A program made the translations under genes and the position numbers. A stretch of 64,000 nucleotides of DNA, taken from Coix lacryma-jobi var. lacryma-jobi (taxonomy: Eukaryota > Streptophyta > Magnoliopsida > Poales > Poaceae). Shown piece after piece: positions 11,282 through 22,477 of this stretch. Under the pieces are notes generated by a model. That model had not been told where the DNA came from. It was given only the letters and a program-made list of their open reading frames with translations, and searched no databases. Positions within the stretch are counted from its first letter, which is position 1; each line of letters begins with the position of its first letter. Where the stretch lies: NCBI GenBank assembly GCA_009763385.1, contig CM019827.1, positions 93,656,177 to 93,720,176 on the forward strand, written 5' to 3'.

Positions 11282-12918
11282 TGTGTTTACACCAGATTTT
11301 GGACCGAAAGGATTATTGTTTTGTGGGCACAAACAGATGATTTGTTAATGAAAAGATCGGCCAGAAAAATAAAAAGAGACTTATTTGGACCCGGACATGA
11401 CCAAAAGTTCATGTAGACCAGATGTGACAAACTTTGAGGGGCTGTTGGGATCGCCTGAAGAGTTTGAGTCCGGGTCAGTTTTTATGTATCCTAGTTGTGT
11501 TAGAACAGGAGTCAACTGGGTTATAAATAGCTAGAAACCTGATTTTTGTAAAATCCAATCAATCAACACATCGGCCACCGGCCAAAACCCTAGGAGTAGG
11601 AGTAAGGTAGAACTCGGCGGAACCTTCAACCAGGCAGGGCTGCATCGGCTAGACCGATCTCCGGTTTGCTTGTAAGTTTCACAAATGGCTGGTGTCTTTG
11701 TTCAATGAGGTTGCATTTGGCATCGACCAAACTCTTGTTAAGCTATGACATGGCTAGTTATCGGTTTAAGTTCACCTTTTGTAAGACTGTCTTGACTCTG
11801 ATCAATCTCTTCCTTTAGTCAATCTTGACTAGTTATCGGCTCTATTGGTTTTGGCAAGCTAATAGATTCATCAAGTTATCGATGTTGTTTATGTTTTAAT
11901 GTTTTTCTTTAGATTTAAACACATCTTTGCCCAATCAAGATTGACAAAGTATCTTAAGCTTAAAAGCTGTTTAGTTTCGACTACCCAAAGGCTTTGCACG
12001 CTCACACCAAAGGAAATAGCCGATCTAAGCCTTTCATCGACTATTTTGTCAATCTTGATTCTTACATGTTGTGCGTTCGAGATATCCGATAGAACCGTGG
12101 TTTGATCTAAGAAAGGATAGATTTGATCTAGCGTGTTTATTATGGCTGTATTTCCGAACCCCACTGATATACATGATAGGTTAGATTTGTTCGATTTTAA
12201 GTCGGATCGTGGTTTTAACGGGTAGATCTTGTTCGTGCTTCATGGACCCTGTATCGGCTAAAATAGCCGATCCAGTTATGCTTTATTCATAATGGGTACT
12301 TTTAAACGGTCTGAGATCGATGGATCTGCTTGTTGCTTTGGACGTGATCTAGCTTGGTCATCAATATGGCTGTATGAAGACACCCCACTGTTGATGTTGA
12401 AGTTATTTTGTCGATCTATTTGTTGTTATGGCTGCATGGAAACACTCCACTGTTAACAGATAGAACTGCCTATGCAATTAGTCGATTCATTGGTTTCATG
12501 CCATTTAAACGTGCACATAGATCTTTATTCTTTTTAACATGTTTAAGCTTATCGGTTGTTTCCCTATTCTAAATATTTCTTTACATATATCATAGCCGTT
12601 TTGCTTTATATCTTTATCAATGCCTTCACACAATCTTTTGGAAGTTGACTTTGTAGTCAATGTCCTATAAACAAATGGCTATATCAGAGCTGCATAATTT
12701 GGAACTGTCTGGCACCAAACCGGCAGGTTCCACAATTTGACAACTTTTTCTTCTCCTTGTCAATTATAAGTCAAATTGACTGGCACGTCCGAGGTCGTTC
12801 TCACCTAGATTTGGCACCGCCATCTTTTGAAGGTCCAGGAGGTCAAGACCCTGTTCTGTACGCCCTCTGAGGACCGTGTTTGAGTGTGTTGGCGCTTATC
12901 CAAATTTTTGTGTCAACA
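11282..12918 (+). repeat. 5' LTR of element C
   Basis: It runs from TGTGTTTACACC to GTGTCAACA. A TATA box (TATAAATA) is at 11522-11529. It is aligned end to end with the copy at 20840-22477. Differences are scattered base changes, which I judge to be a few per cent, so the insertion is older than Sirevirus F. It contains several ATCGGCTA/TAGCCGAT words. Confidence 0.88.
11522..11529 (+). promoter_or_regulatory. TATA box of the 5' LTR of element C
   Basis: TATAAATA, 240 bp into the LTR, in the context GGGTTATAAATAGC. The 3' LTR has the same motif at 21080-21087. Confidence 0.7.
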
Positions 12919-12958
12919 CATTCCTTTGGCACGCTCGGTGGGACACAATCGTCTGATC

Positions 12959-15299
12959 ATGACAATAAATAATGATGATATTTTGAACGTGACGATGGAG
13001 GAACTTCCAGATGAAATTCGATGCATGGTAGAAAAAACTGTTAAGCAATATCATTACATGTGTTTGTTGAGCTTCAGTAGAAACAGAGATAAGAAGATCA
13101 TCCAGAAGACTAATCTTCCAAGAGTGGTTCTAGAAGGACATGTCGATCCAATGATTCAAATACAACACAATGCCATGCAAGAAGTGATTGGCAAAGCAAT
13201 GTCTACTATCCTGATGAATCATAACGAGGTGTTCCTCAATAGTCTCACGAATGCCATTAAGGAAGCTTTCAACCTGGGTAATGATAGAAGGGGTCCAACA
13301 TATACGGTTGGAGGTAATCAAGGAGCTGGAACTTCTGGTGGTCCACAGATGAATAGTCCCAATGGCAATGGAAACCAGATGATTGTCAGCCCTGGGGGCA
13401 TAACACCGCAGCCAATGCAACAGCCGAATATGAGTAATAACATATACTCATCGGCTACAAAAATAGCTCCCCATGCAAGGAGGATTACCAGAGATTTCAA
13501 TACACCACCGTATCAAGGGAACCGGCAGAGATTTTTATACCTTGGATGCTCAGGAAAATCCAGGGTATCATGGCAAATACGTTCGGGGGGCAGAACATCG
13601 GCTATCAAGGGCCGGTGAATCAGATAGATCAGTTGATGAGTCGGGTCTCCGACATGGTTCAAAAGCAATTTGGTTTGACGCCAAAGACTACCTTGACTGG
13701 CTACAAGAAGCCGTATCCAGAATGGTTTGATCAGGTTGTTTTCCCTCCGAGATATAGAATTTCTGATTTTACCAAGTTCACAGGAACCGGCTCAGTAACA
13801 ACCATGGAACACATAACTCAGTTTCTAGTCCAGCTTGGGGAAGTTGGTGACGAACCAACACTTAAAGTCAGAATGTTTCCTTTATCCCTGTCTGGTTCGG
13901 CTTTCTCGTGGTTTTCATCTCTGCTACCCAACTCAATTCAAGACTGGGATGATTTGGAAGATAAGTTCCATAAATATTTTGACTCTGGAGTATTGGAGAA
14001 AGGACTTGTGGATTTAGTCGATACAAGGCAAGGAAATAATGAGACTGGATGCCAGTATCTTCAGAGATTCAGAGAAATGAAGAATCAATGCTATACCTTG
14101 TCATTAACTGATCCAGAGGTGGTTAGCATTGCAATTCCGGGCTAATACCAGCCATTAGAGAAAAAATCGGCTTCGGTTGTAACAATATGGCTGATTTGGC
14201 TAAGAAGGTGGCGAGTATTGATGCTCAGAATAGATATAATCAGGTCTTTAAACCCAAGAAAGCCTACAATGCAGAGAGTCACTTCTTCTTACAAGAAGAT
14301 GAAGATAATTCAAGCGATGAAAATGAAGATGAAGTCGCTGCTGTTGACTGGGCTTGGAGAAACAATGAGTACATGCCTTGGGCAAAGGCTAAGAGTACCG
14401 AGAAAGATATAAAGTACAACTTTCACATCACCAAGGCCGATAAAATATTTGACTACTTGTTGGAGAAAGGTCAAATCAAGTTAACTAGGAATCACAATAT
14501 CCCATCGGCTGAAGAGCTCAAAAATAAAAGGTACTGCAAATTTCATAACTCTGGTACTCATACTACTAACGATTGCCGAGTTTTCAGAGATATGATCCAG
14601 AGAGCTATTGTCAAAGGAAGAATTGGCTTAGAAAAGGCCAAGGGGATGAGCATCAATGGCCATCCTTTTCCACAGAACATGGTGGCTCCTGCACCTCGGA
14701 GTGAAATCAAAGTATTAACTTTTGACAAAGCCAAGGCATCTGGGACAGTCGATCCAAAGAAGCAGCTAACAGCCAAGGAGTATCAGGAGATGAAAGGAAA
14801 GAAGAATACTGATCAACATGATCAACCTGAGACTTCAAGGGCTGGTGAAGCAAGGAGACGTCCAACTGTCAGGATCTTATTAAACAAATGGCAATGTCAG
14901 AAGGAAAGAAATCAAATGCAAAGAGAAAGAGATGAACATGAATATCAAGAGTGGCTTGAAGAGGAGGAATACAGAAGGTCTCGTGAAGAAGAGAGGCGTA
15001 TTAGAGATGAAGAAAAGAATCATTGGGATTGCCTTTTCTTCAGACATTGTTGGAATGAAGGCTTAAAGCTTCCTACTCTTCGTAATTGCCCGGAATGCAG
15101 TGAGCAGTATTGGGAGTATAGGCAGTCGAGAGACAACCGCCGATTTGTGCATGAAAGATTAAGATTTGAAAAAATAGATCGGCGCATAAAAAATGAAAGT
15201 GTTCATGATCGTCTTGGAGCAAGATTAGCCGATCAAGATCATCCTTGGCAAGAAGGACAACGGTGTCCAGGTGGCTTGACTAAGAGCCAGAAACGATGA
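12959..15299 (+). pseudogene. Element C gag, with two frameshifts and one stop
   Basis: ATG at 12959 follows the primer-binding region closely. Frame 1 covers a leader to about 13530, then a frameshift leads to 13546-14145, where the Retrotrans_gag core is clear (RISDFTKFTG, HITQFLVQLGE, PLSLSGSAFSWF, YLQRFREMKNQC). A second frameshift near 14140 leads to 14187-15299. This last part includes a CKFHNSGTHTTNDC zinc-binding motif (about 14538-14580) and a long charged, Arg/Glu-rich coiled stretch. TGA at 15297 is in frame with the protease that follows and fits a CGA-to-TGA change. Function: nucleocapsid/capsid protein of the particle. The copy is not functional as it stands. Confidence 0.85.
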
Positions 15300-16022
15300 G
15301 TTCAGAGACTAAGGAATGATGAGGTTCAGAAAAAGAAACCCAAAGTCTGGCAGGTAAAGCAAGTAGCCGATAAGGGGGAATCATCGGCTAATATATCTGC
15401 TTTGTTCATGTTGCCTGCTGAATTTAGGTCCTTTGATCATGAAGAAGAGTCTGATGACGAAGAAACAATTGCTCAGTGGATCTATCAGGCAGAAGGGGCC
15501 ACATTTCAGAAGCCCGAAAAGCATTCACATTTAAAAGCTTTATATTTGAAAGAGTTTGTCGATGGAAGGCCTCTGAGCAGAATGTTAGTTGATGGAGGTG
15601 CAGCTATTAATTTGATGCCATATGCTACCTTCAGAAAGATCGGCAAGACTGCAGAAGACTTGACTCAAACCGATATGAGGTTAACGGACTTTGCTGGCCA
15701 CGTGTCGACTACTAAAGGTGCCGTATGTGTCGAGTTGACAGTTGGTAGCAAAAGTTTGCCGACTACTTTCTTTGTAGTCGATGCAAAAGGATCATATAGT
15801 GTGCTTCTTGGAAGAGATTGGATCCACGTCAATTGTTGTGTTCCATCTACCATGCATCAAAATGTGATTCAGTGGATGGGCGACACCGTGGAAGTGGTAC
15901 CAGCCGATTCAACTGTTAGCATCGCTTACTCTGACCCTGATGTTTGGAATTTCAACAATGTAGAATGCTTTTCTAGGAAGATTCATGAAGAAGACTTTCT
16001 CAAAACATCTGATGATGGTTAA
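15300..16022 (+). CDS. Element C aspartic protease
   Basis: In frame with the end of gag and open from 15300 to TAA 16020-16022. The active-site region reads LVDGGAAINLMPYATF, a form with DGG in place of DTG/DSG that is common in large grass Tat elements. A hydrophobic LLGRDWIHVN segment near 15800-15840 is the second conserved block of this retropepsin-like fold. The frame ends without a reverse transcriptase, so this is the natural end of the element's coding capacity. It would process Gag in trans or cis. Alternative start ATG at 15411 lies in the same frame. Confidence 0.8.
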   Translation, partial: VQRLRNDEVQKKKPKVWQVKQVADKGESSANISALFMLPAEFRSFDHEEESDDEETIAQWIYQAEGATFQKPEKHSHLKALYLKEFVDGRPLSRMLVDGGAAINLMPYATFRKIGKTAEDLTQTDMRLTDFAGHVSTTKGAVCVELTVGSKSLPTTFFVVDAKGSYSVLLGRDWIHVNCCVPSTMHQNVIQWMGDTVEVVPADSTVSIAYSDPDVWNFNNVECFSRKIHEEDFLKTSDDG

Positions 16023-16471
16023 TAGCCGATCCAAGCAGTCGGCTTTAAAAAATGTGTCTAAAGGATTGCCCAAACAGTAAAGGGTTTACATCGGCTGAGT
16101 GATTGTAACAAGTTAAGGCCGATGTATTTCTAAGTAATCAAAGTTATTTCTTTTAAGTTTGAGCAAAGATTAGCTTTGTTTTGACTTTATAGCTGATACT
16201 GATGTATCGCCTTCAGAATAAAAAAACCGATATGTACATATCATCTTTGAGTGACTAAATAATAGCCGATACTAAGGAAGTATCGCCTTTAGAACATTCA
16301 ATGAAGAAACGAATCAAACAAGAAGTTTTGGGAAGCTTAATAGCAACATAGCAGATGTCAGGCAGAAATATTTAAACTTGTTTAAGCCTGACGATGCAGG
16401 GGCAGTCTTGTACATATTCGGATTGTTCGACACAAAGGAACAAATTTACAAGATGACATTTTAAAGTTTAA
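16023..16471. other. Spacer between the sense and antisense genes of element C
   Basis: Non-coding on both strands as far as I can see. Sense and antisense units converge here, so both 3' ends should fall in this stretch. Several TAGCCGAT/ATCGGCT words occur (16024, 16040, 16091, 16264). Confidence 0.5.
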
Positions 16472-17359
16472 CTAATCTAAATGGAGCTTATTCAGGAGGT
16501 CCTCCAGGTGCGACACCTCCGTCACGGCGAGCCCCAGAGGTTTGAACTCCTCCACCAGCTCCCTGAAGTCTTCCCTCGTTCTGGTGCCGACGAAGGAGGG
16601 AGAGACTTCCCCAGAGATCTCAGCGCCACTAAGCTCTGCTCCGGCCAGGGAGAAGGTGGCACCATGACAGATGGCGTGGAGGGTCAACTCCCTGATGCGC
16701 GTCCCGACGTCCTCAAGGCGCACCTTCAATGTCGCTCCTCGGGCGTTCACAAAGTCGGCGATTGTCGTGGCTAGCCCTGGGAGCCAGTCGAGCTGGTGTT
16801 GAAGTTCTACATTCAAACAAAAAGAGGGTAAAGTTAAAAGATAGCTGATTTTTATCAGATATGAGAACGAATTGGCTAAATATTCAAACAAACAATTACC
16901 AAAGATCGACTAGAACAGTTATGCAAAGGTGATTGAAAATAATGAGTTGAAGGGTCTGAGAAGGATATACCAACAACCCTGGCGTTGGATGCCTCTAAAT
17001 GCTCCAGAGCACTATTGAGGCGAGCACGGAGGATTTCTCGCTCCTCCTCGGCACGGGCGGCTCGGCGGCGCTCTTCCTCTAGGAGACGCCGGGTATTGGA
17101 GTAGCCCCGGATAAAAGCCCACGCGTCCTCATCCAATGCCAACCCATGACCCGTCGGAGGTCGGCTAGGACCTTGGCCGTCCACCGGAGGAGAAGGACTG
17201 CGAAAAAAGGTTAGGGTTTTCCCCGAGTAAAGTGGAGGTTTTGGAGCATGAAAAAGATAATCGGGGAAAGGATTACCCAAGCACGCGATGTCGGATCACC
17301 GGAGGGCCGTCAACAGATTCCGACTCCTCGGCAGGGCGCTTACCACGGTCATCCGCCAT
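16472..17359 (-). CDS. Element C antisense gene 2: intact three-exon coiled-coil protein, 214 aa
   Basis: Minus-strand exons are 17359-17277, 17197-16971 and 16806-16472. Both introns have GT..AG ends (TTGG|GTAATC to TTCGCAG|T; GTTG|GTATAT to AATGTAG|A) and phases match, giving 645 nt, 214 residues and a stop without any lesion. The N-terminus MADDRGKRPAEESESVDGPP is charged. Residues about 65-105 form an Arg/Glu-rich coiled coil (LLEEERRRAARAEEERE). The C-terminal helical half includes GLAVTEVSHLEDLLNKL. No enzyme motif is seen. The layout, coiled coil then helical tail, is like the C-terminal part of antisense proteins in elements A and B. A TATA-like ATAAATAC lies about 110 bases upstream. 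Function is unknown; it is intact although the rest of C is decayed. Confidence 0.72.
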
Positions 17360-17465
17360 TGACGTTGGTTACTGTTCGGAGAAGAAGAGCAGTCGGCGGT
17401 TGAGGAGAGCAAAAGCCGAAGAGTAAGGCAATGAATGTGTGGTGTGTTCGGGAAGCCGACGTTTC

Positions 17466-17475
17466 GTATTTATGA
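17466..17475 (-). promoter_or_regulatory. TATA-like box for antisense gene 2 of element C
   Basis: On the minus strand the sequence reads TCATAAATAC, about 107 bases upstream of the ATG at 17359. Spacing suits a short 5' leader. It lies between the two antisense genes, so gene 2 probably has its own promoter. Confidence 0.45.
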
Positions 17476-17702
17476 GTAAAATAAGGGAGCGAAGAGGCGT
17501 CAGACTTGAGAGCCCTCAGATTTAGATCCTGAGGTGACTCGACTAAATGATAAGTGAGTCGTTTAGATTCTGATCGGCTAAATGAAAAATGATGGAATAT
17601 CTGGATGGCATCGGCTAAGAGTAGCTGATAGAGCATCAAATGTTAAACAAACAAGTGACAAGCTTACACAGATCAAAAGTTAAAAATTGCAAACAAGTAG
17701 AG

Positions 17703-20613
17703 TTACATGTTCAGTATAGATTTCAATGCATTCAGAGCATTCAGACGGATGGCGTCTATGTCATCAATCTCCTTCTGGTCTTCTTCAATTGAACCCGGAA
17801 TTGGCTTTTTCTTAGCCTTGATGCTCTGGAGCTCACCATGGAGAAGTTCTATCTTTTTCTTCTGCTCGCAAAGTGCAACAAGGATCTTTTCCATGTTCTC
17901 TTTCTCTAATTTGATCTGTTCATTGATGACCTGGAGCCTGCTCAGCAACTGATCCCTTTCAGCTTATAGAGATGACAGATTGCCGATGAAGACAGTGGAG
18001 TCTACATTAAGATGGTCTATGGTGTCCTTTGCGGTAACCATGCCAGAGATACAACGTTCTTCGTGTTCTGGCAGATGCACTTGAGCTTCACGTGCCCTGA
18101 GCTTAGCCTTGGCCTTGGAGAGCTTCGATCCAAGAAATTCTATGTGGGCAACGGAGGTTAAGATTTCCTTTAGATCTTCTGGGATGTCATTCTTGACCAA
18201 ATCCAGAATATCTCTGATTCCCTTTGCATCTTGCACCAAATCGGCTATATTGATTTCCAAAAGGGGATTAAGGGTTGAAGCCGAAGCTTAACTTCTTCAG
18301 GAAGTTCTTTTGGAGATCTTGGTGCAGGGGTTTCCTCTTCATCCATATAATCTTTCAAATTGAAGGGGATGATAGGAGAAGAAGGCTCTCCTTGTTCCTG
18401 AAAGGATAGGTGTGTAAGTGATCACAAATGAAAGGTTGTTAAAAAGAGATGGTGTTACTTGAAGCACCTTGTCAGATGGAATGATCTGAAACTCAGGAAC
18501 AGCCGATGAAGACTCGGGAAGAACATCTGAGAGAGATTTTCATCAGGTTTTATGGTCACCTATTGAAAAAATAAGATCAATCGGCTAAGAGTTATACCTG
18601 GTTGAGGAAGCTCTTGATCAATGCCAGGGAGAGGAAGTATTTCAAACTCAACATTTTGGGTATCAGCCTGCTCCTGAAAACTAGAAGTCAGGAAAAGTTG
18701 TAGGCTAAGTAATGGAAAAGAGGAAAGAAAGGCAGCTTTTCTTACTTCTATATTGACATTTTCAATCAAGGATTGGCTGCTGTCAGAAGTGTCTTTCTTC
18801 TTCTTCTTCTTGAATATAACTTTGGTGGTTGGCTTGTCAGTTTTTTGCTTCTTAGAAGAACCAACTTCTTTTATAAAGGTGCTAAGAGTTTGGTCAAATT
18901 TGATAGTGGGAGCATCACAGCCAATCCTTGGATTTGGACACCATACATTTTAGTTTATTTTTGGAGGATTCAAGGTAACCAAATCCTACAAGTATTTGCA
19001 AGATGATATCAGAAAAGAGCATATAGTGAGTATACAAAGATTGAGGAGAAATTATACGTCATCAGTTGGTTGAAAATCTGAATCTAATTTGAGGCAGTAA
19101 GTGGCCATAGCCTCATTGAAAAGATGAATGCTCCATTGCTGCCACCAATTTTGGAAGGAAGATGAAGAGAAAGGTCGTCAGTTCCATTCTTTGACCATCT
19201 TCCGGGAAATAGACTGCTCTAATTGAAAAATTCTGTTGTACTCTAAAGCAGAGTCTACTGCTTCCCTTGGTCTGAGCTTATCGGCAAAGTACAGAGTTGG
19301 GGGCACTTGACCAAAACCTATTTGCCTAGCTTCCATGACAGGATGATAAAATTCATAAGATATAGGAGGTTTTTCTCTACCATGCTTGATTTCAGTAGGC
19401 AGAAGACAAGGCTTCATCAATTGACATAGAATTTTTAAGCCTTCATCATGACATTCTCTCTGAAATCTGAAGGTGTATGGATTCTCAAGTTCTGCAATGT
19501 CTGGATATTGAAACTAGCTGAAGATAGCTGTAGGGAATCCTCTGTAAAAAATCTTGAAGAAGAAGCTGGTTGGTTCATCAATAAATATCATAGCAGCAGC
19601 TTCTCCAAATGAAGTGCATCTTCTCATCTTGGCATCATCAGCCAGTAGCTTTTCTTGGCCATCTGGATACAATGATGGGAAGGATAAAGTCCTCAGATCT
19701 GGGGTTGTTAGCCTGTGGAGGTGGAGATTAAGCCAAAGTTGGAGCAACCACCAAGGTCCAGTTATTGATGGGATGCCTTTGTTCTCCATCAAACTTTGAG
19801 CTACTTTGTTCAACATGCTGTATAAGGCGCCCAGAAGATACTTTCCCAGAGGGATATCTGAGTTTACATGCAACTTTTCTGCTAATGCCAGGAAATTTGA
19901 GGTTGGACCACAACTTTGCCCACAGAATTAATATTTCTCCTGCCACATTCAAAAAAATTGCATGCTCTCGTTCTGAAACACTGGACTGGGAAGTGTTAAA
20001 TGAAGCAATATAACTGGACCAACCACCAGCTTTGAGATTTCCTAGCTTGATTGAGGGCTTGACCTGAAGACTGTAAGGATTGATGGACCCAGTGATATTT
20101 AGGCCGGTTAGCATGTGCACATCGGCTAAAGTCGGAGTCATGGGCCCTTGCTTGAACATAAAAGCATTAAAGGTTCCAGACCAGAAGTAACAGGCAGCCT
20201 TCAGCATCGGTTCATTCCTCTTCATGTCAGCTAGGGACATAGTAATATACTGGTCCAAGTTACGAAGAATCCAGTCTGATTTCTTCTTGGCTTCTACCTT
20301 GATTAACCAATTCCTCCAGCCTAAAATAATTGATGGCCAATTCCTAAAAGGAGTTTTCCCCAATGCTTTGAAGCAAAATCAGAGTTCTTGAAGGGGACCC
20401 TTTGAGTCTCGGCCGTGATAACTTCAGTAGGATCAAGATTGCCTACTAGGCCAAGGAAGAAGTTGTTCGGACTATCATGGATTGGGATGAGGATTTGGTC
20501 ATGAAGCGCCTGAAAATTTTAAATATGAGGGATATGCAGAGTAAAAGATCATCAGGAGAGGGGATGCTAGAGGCCCAAATTTTTACCTCAGGGATGGAAT
20601 CTTGAGTCACCAT
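17703..20613 (-). pseudogene. Element C antisense gene 1: plant mobile domain (PMD) protein with coiled-coil tail, decayed
   Basis: A likely first exon is 20613-20587 (MVTQDSIPE, then GAG|GTAAAA); the second starts at 20509 after TTTTCAG. The main exon encodes a plant mobile domain: YFWSGTFNAFMF, then GPMTPTLADVHMLTGLNITG (about 20100-20160), a PWWLLQLWLNLHLHR segment (about 19710-19750) and a WWQQW segment near 19130-19145. Smaller exons follow between 18990 and 18400, and the last part (18260-17703) is a Lys/Glu-rich coiled coil. Lesions seen are frameshifts near 20353 and 19890, a TAG near 19511 and a TAA near 17965. PMD proteins occur both as plant nuclear proteins (MAIN/MAIL1 type) and in transposons. 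The role here is unknown; exon borders between 19050 and 18290 are only approximate. Confidence 0.7.
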
Positions 20614-20839
20614 TCGACCTGCGGGAGCACTGAATTTGAATTCTCGAAAGATTTTGCTTGAATTGAGTGGCGGCGGACTTCTTCAAAAGTTAGGGTTTGA
20701 GGATGGCTCTGGAAGAAATGAATAATGGTTGGAAAGAAGACTCGGTTGATCGACTAAAGAGAAATTAGTTGATCGGACCTCAAGGGAAGAGAAATGGCAT
20801 TTTTGAATAAAATAAATTTCATCCCAAAATTGGGGGCCA
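20614..20839. other. Leader/promoter region of antisense gene 1 and polypurine tract of element C
   Basis: This short non-coding stretch sits between the antisense start codon and the 3' LTR. It should hold the antisense promoter, although no clear TATA box was seen. AAAATTGGGGGCCA next to the LTR is the plus-strand polypurine tract. Confidence 0.5.
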
Positions 20840-22477
20840 TGTATTTACACCAAATTTTGGACCGAAAGGATTATTGTTTTGTGGGCAGAAACGACTGATT
20901 TGTTAATGAAAAGATCAGCCAGAAAAATAAAAAGAGACTTATTTGGACCCGGACACCACCAAAAGTTCATGTAGACCAGACGTGACAAACTTTAAGGGGT
21001 TGTTGGGATCGGCTGAAGAGTTTGAGTCCAGGTCGGTTTTTATGTATCCTAGTCGTGTTAGAACAGGAGTCAACCGGGTTATAAATAGCTAGAAACCTGA
21101 TTTTTGTAAAATCCAATCAATCAACACATCGGCCACCGGCCAAAACCCTAGGAGTAGGAGTAAGGTAGAACTCGGCGGAACCTTAAACCAGGCAGGGCTG
21201 CATCGGATAGACCGACCTCCGGTTTGCTTGTAAGTTTCACAAATGGCTTGTGTCTTTGTTCAATGAGGTTGCATTTGGCATCGACCAAACTCTTGTTAAG
21301 CTATGACATGGCCAGTTATCGGTTTAAGTTCGCCTTTTGTAAGACTGTCTTGACTCTGATCAATCTCTTGCTTTAGTCAATCTTGACTAGTTATCGACTC
21401 TATTGGTTTTGGCAAGCTAATAGATTCATCAAGTTATCAATGTTGTTTATGTTTTAATGTTTTTCTTTAGATTTAAACACATCTTTGCCCAATCAAGATT
21501 GACAAAGTATCTTAAGCTTAAAAGTTGTTTAGTTTCGGCTACCCAAAGGCTTTACACGCTCACACCAAAGGAAATAGCCGATCTAAGCCTTTCATCGACT
21601 ATTTTATCAATCTTGATTCTTACATGTTGTGCGTTCGAGATATCCGATAGAACCGTGGTTTGATCGAAGAAAGGATAGATTTGATCTAGCCTGTTTATTA
21701 TGGCTGTATTTCCGAACCCCACTGATATACATGATAGGTTAGATTTGTTCGATCTTAAGTCGGGTCGTGGTTTTAACGGGTAGATCTTGTTCGTGCTTCA
21801 TGGACCCTGTATCGGCTAAAATAGCCGATCCAGTTATGCTTTATTCATAATGGGTACTTTTAAATGGTCTGAGATCGATGGATCTGCTTGTTGCTTTGGA
21901 CGTGATCTAGCTTGGTCATCAATATGGCTGTATGGAGACACCCCACTGTTGATGTTCAAGTTATTTTATCGATCTATTTGTTATTATGGCTGCATGGAAA
22001 CACTCCACTGTTAACAGATAGAACTGCCTATGCAATTAGTCGATTCATTGATTTCATGCCATTTAAACGTGCACATAGATCTTTATTCTTTTTAACATGT
22101 TTAAGCTTATCAGTTGTTTCCCTGTTCTAAATATTTCTTTACATATATCATAGCCATTTTGCTTTATATCTTTATCAATGCCTTCACGCAATCTTTTGGG
22201 AGTTGACTTTGTAGTCAATGTCCTATAAACAAATGGCTATATCAGAGCCGCATAATTTGGAACTGTCTGACACCAAACCGGCAGGTTCCACAATTTGACA
22301 ACTTTTTCTTCTCCTTGTCAATTACAGGTCAAATTGACTGGCACGTCCGAGGTCATTCTCACCTAGATTTGGCACCGCCATGTTTTGAAGGTCCAGGAGG
22401 TCAAGACCCTGTTCCGTACGCCCTCTGAGGACCGTGTTCGAGTGTGTTGGCGCTTCATCCAAATTTTCGTGTCAACA
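20840..22477 (+). repeat. 3' LTR of element C
   Basis: It runs from TGTATTTACACC to GTGTCAACA; TATA box at 21080-21087. Upstream is the polypurine tract AAAATTGGGGGCCA. It ends at the junction with element A's RNase H fragment. Confidence 0.88.

Larger units (their letters stand above)
11282..22477 (+). mobile_element. Element C: non-autonomous Tat-like LTR retrotransposon with antisense genes
   Basis: Two LTRs of 1637 and 1638 bp bracket gag and protease only. There is no reverse transcriptase or integrase; instead the 3' half (about 16470-20620) carries two antisense spliced genes. The primer-binding region TTTGGCACGCTCGGTGGGAC follows the first LTR and a purine-rich AAAATTGGGGGCCA precedes the second. 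The insertion splits element A's second RNase H; A's reading frame resumes after 22477. The expected 5 bp duplication is not clear (AGGAC versus GTCTA). The gag resembles that of large grass gypsy families such as Huck/RIRE2. It must borrow enzymes from a relative. Confidence 0.85.

Noticed and set aside
11899..12105. Open frame of about 68 codons in LTR C, repeated at 21457-21663
   Set aside because: It occurs in both LTRs because the LTRs are copies; no start context, domain or selection signal was seen.
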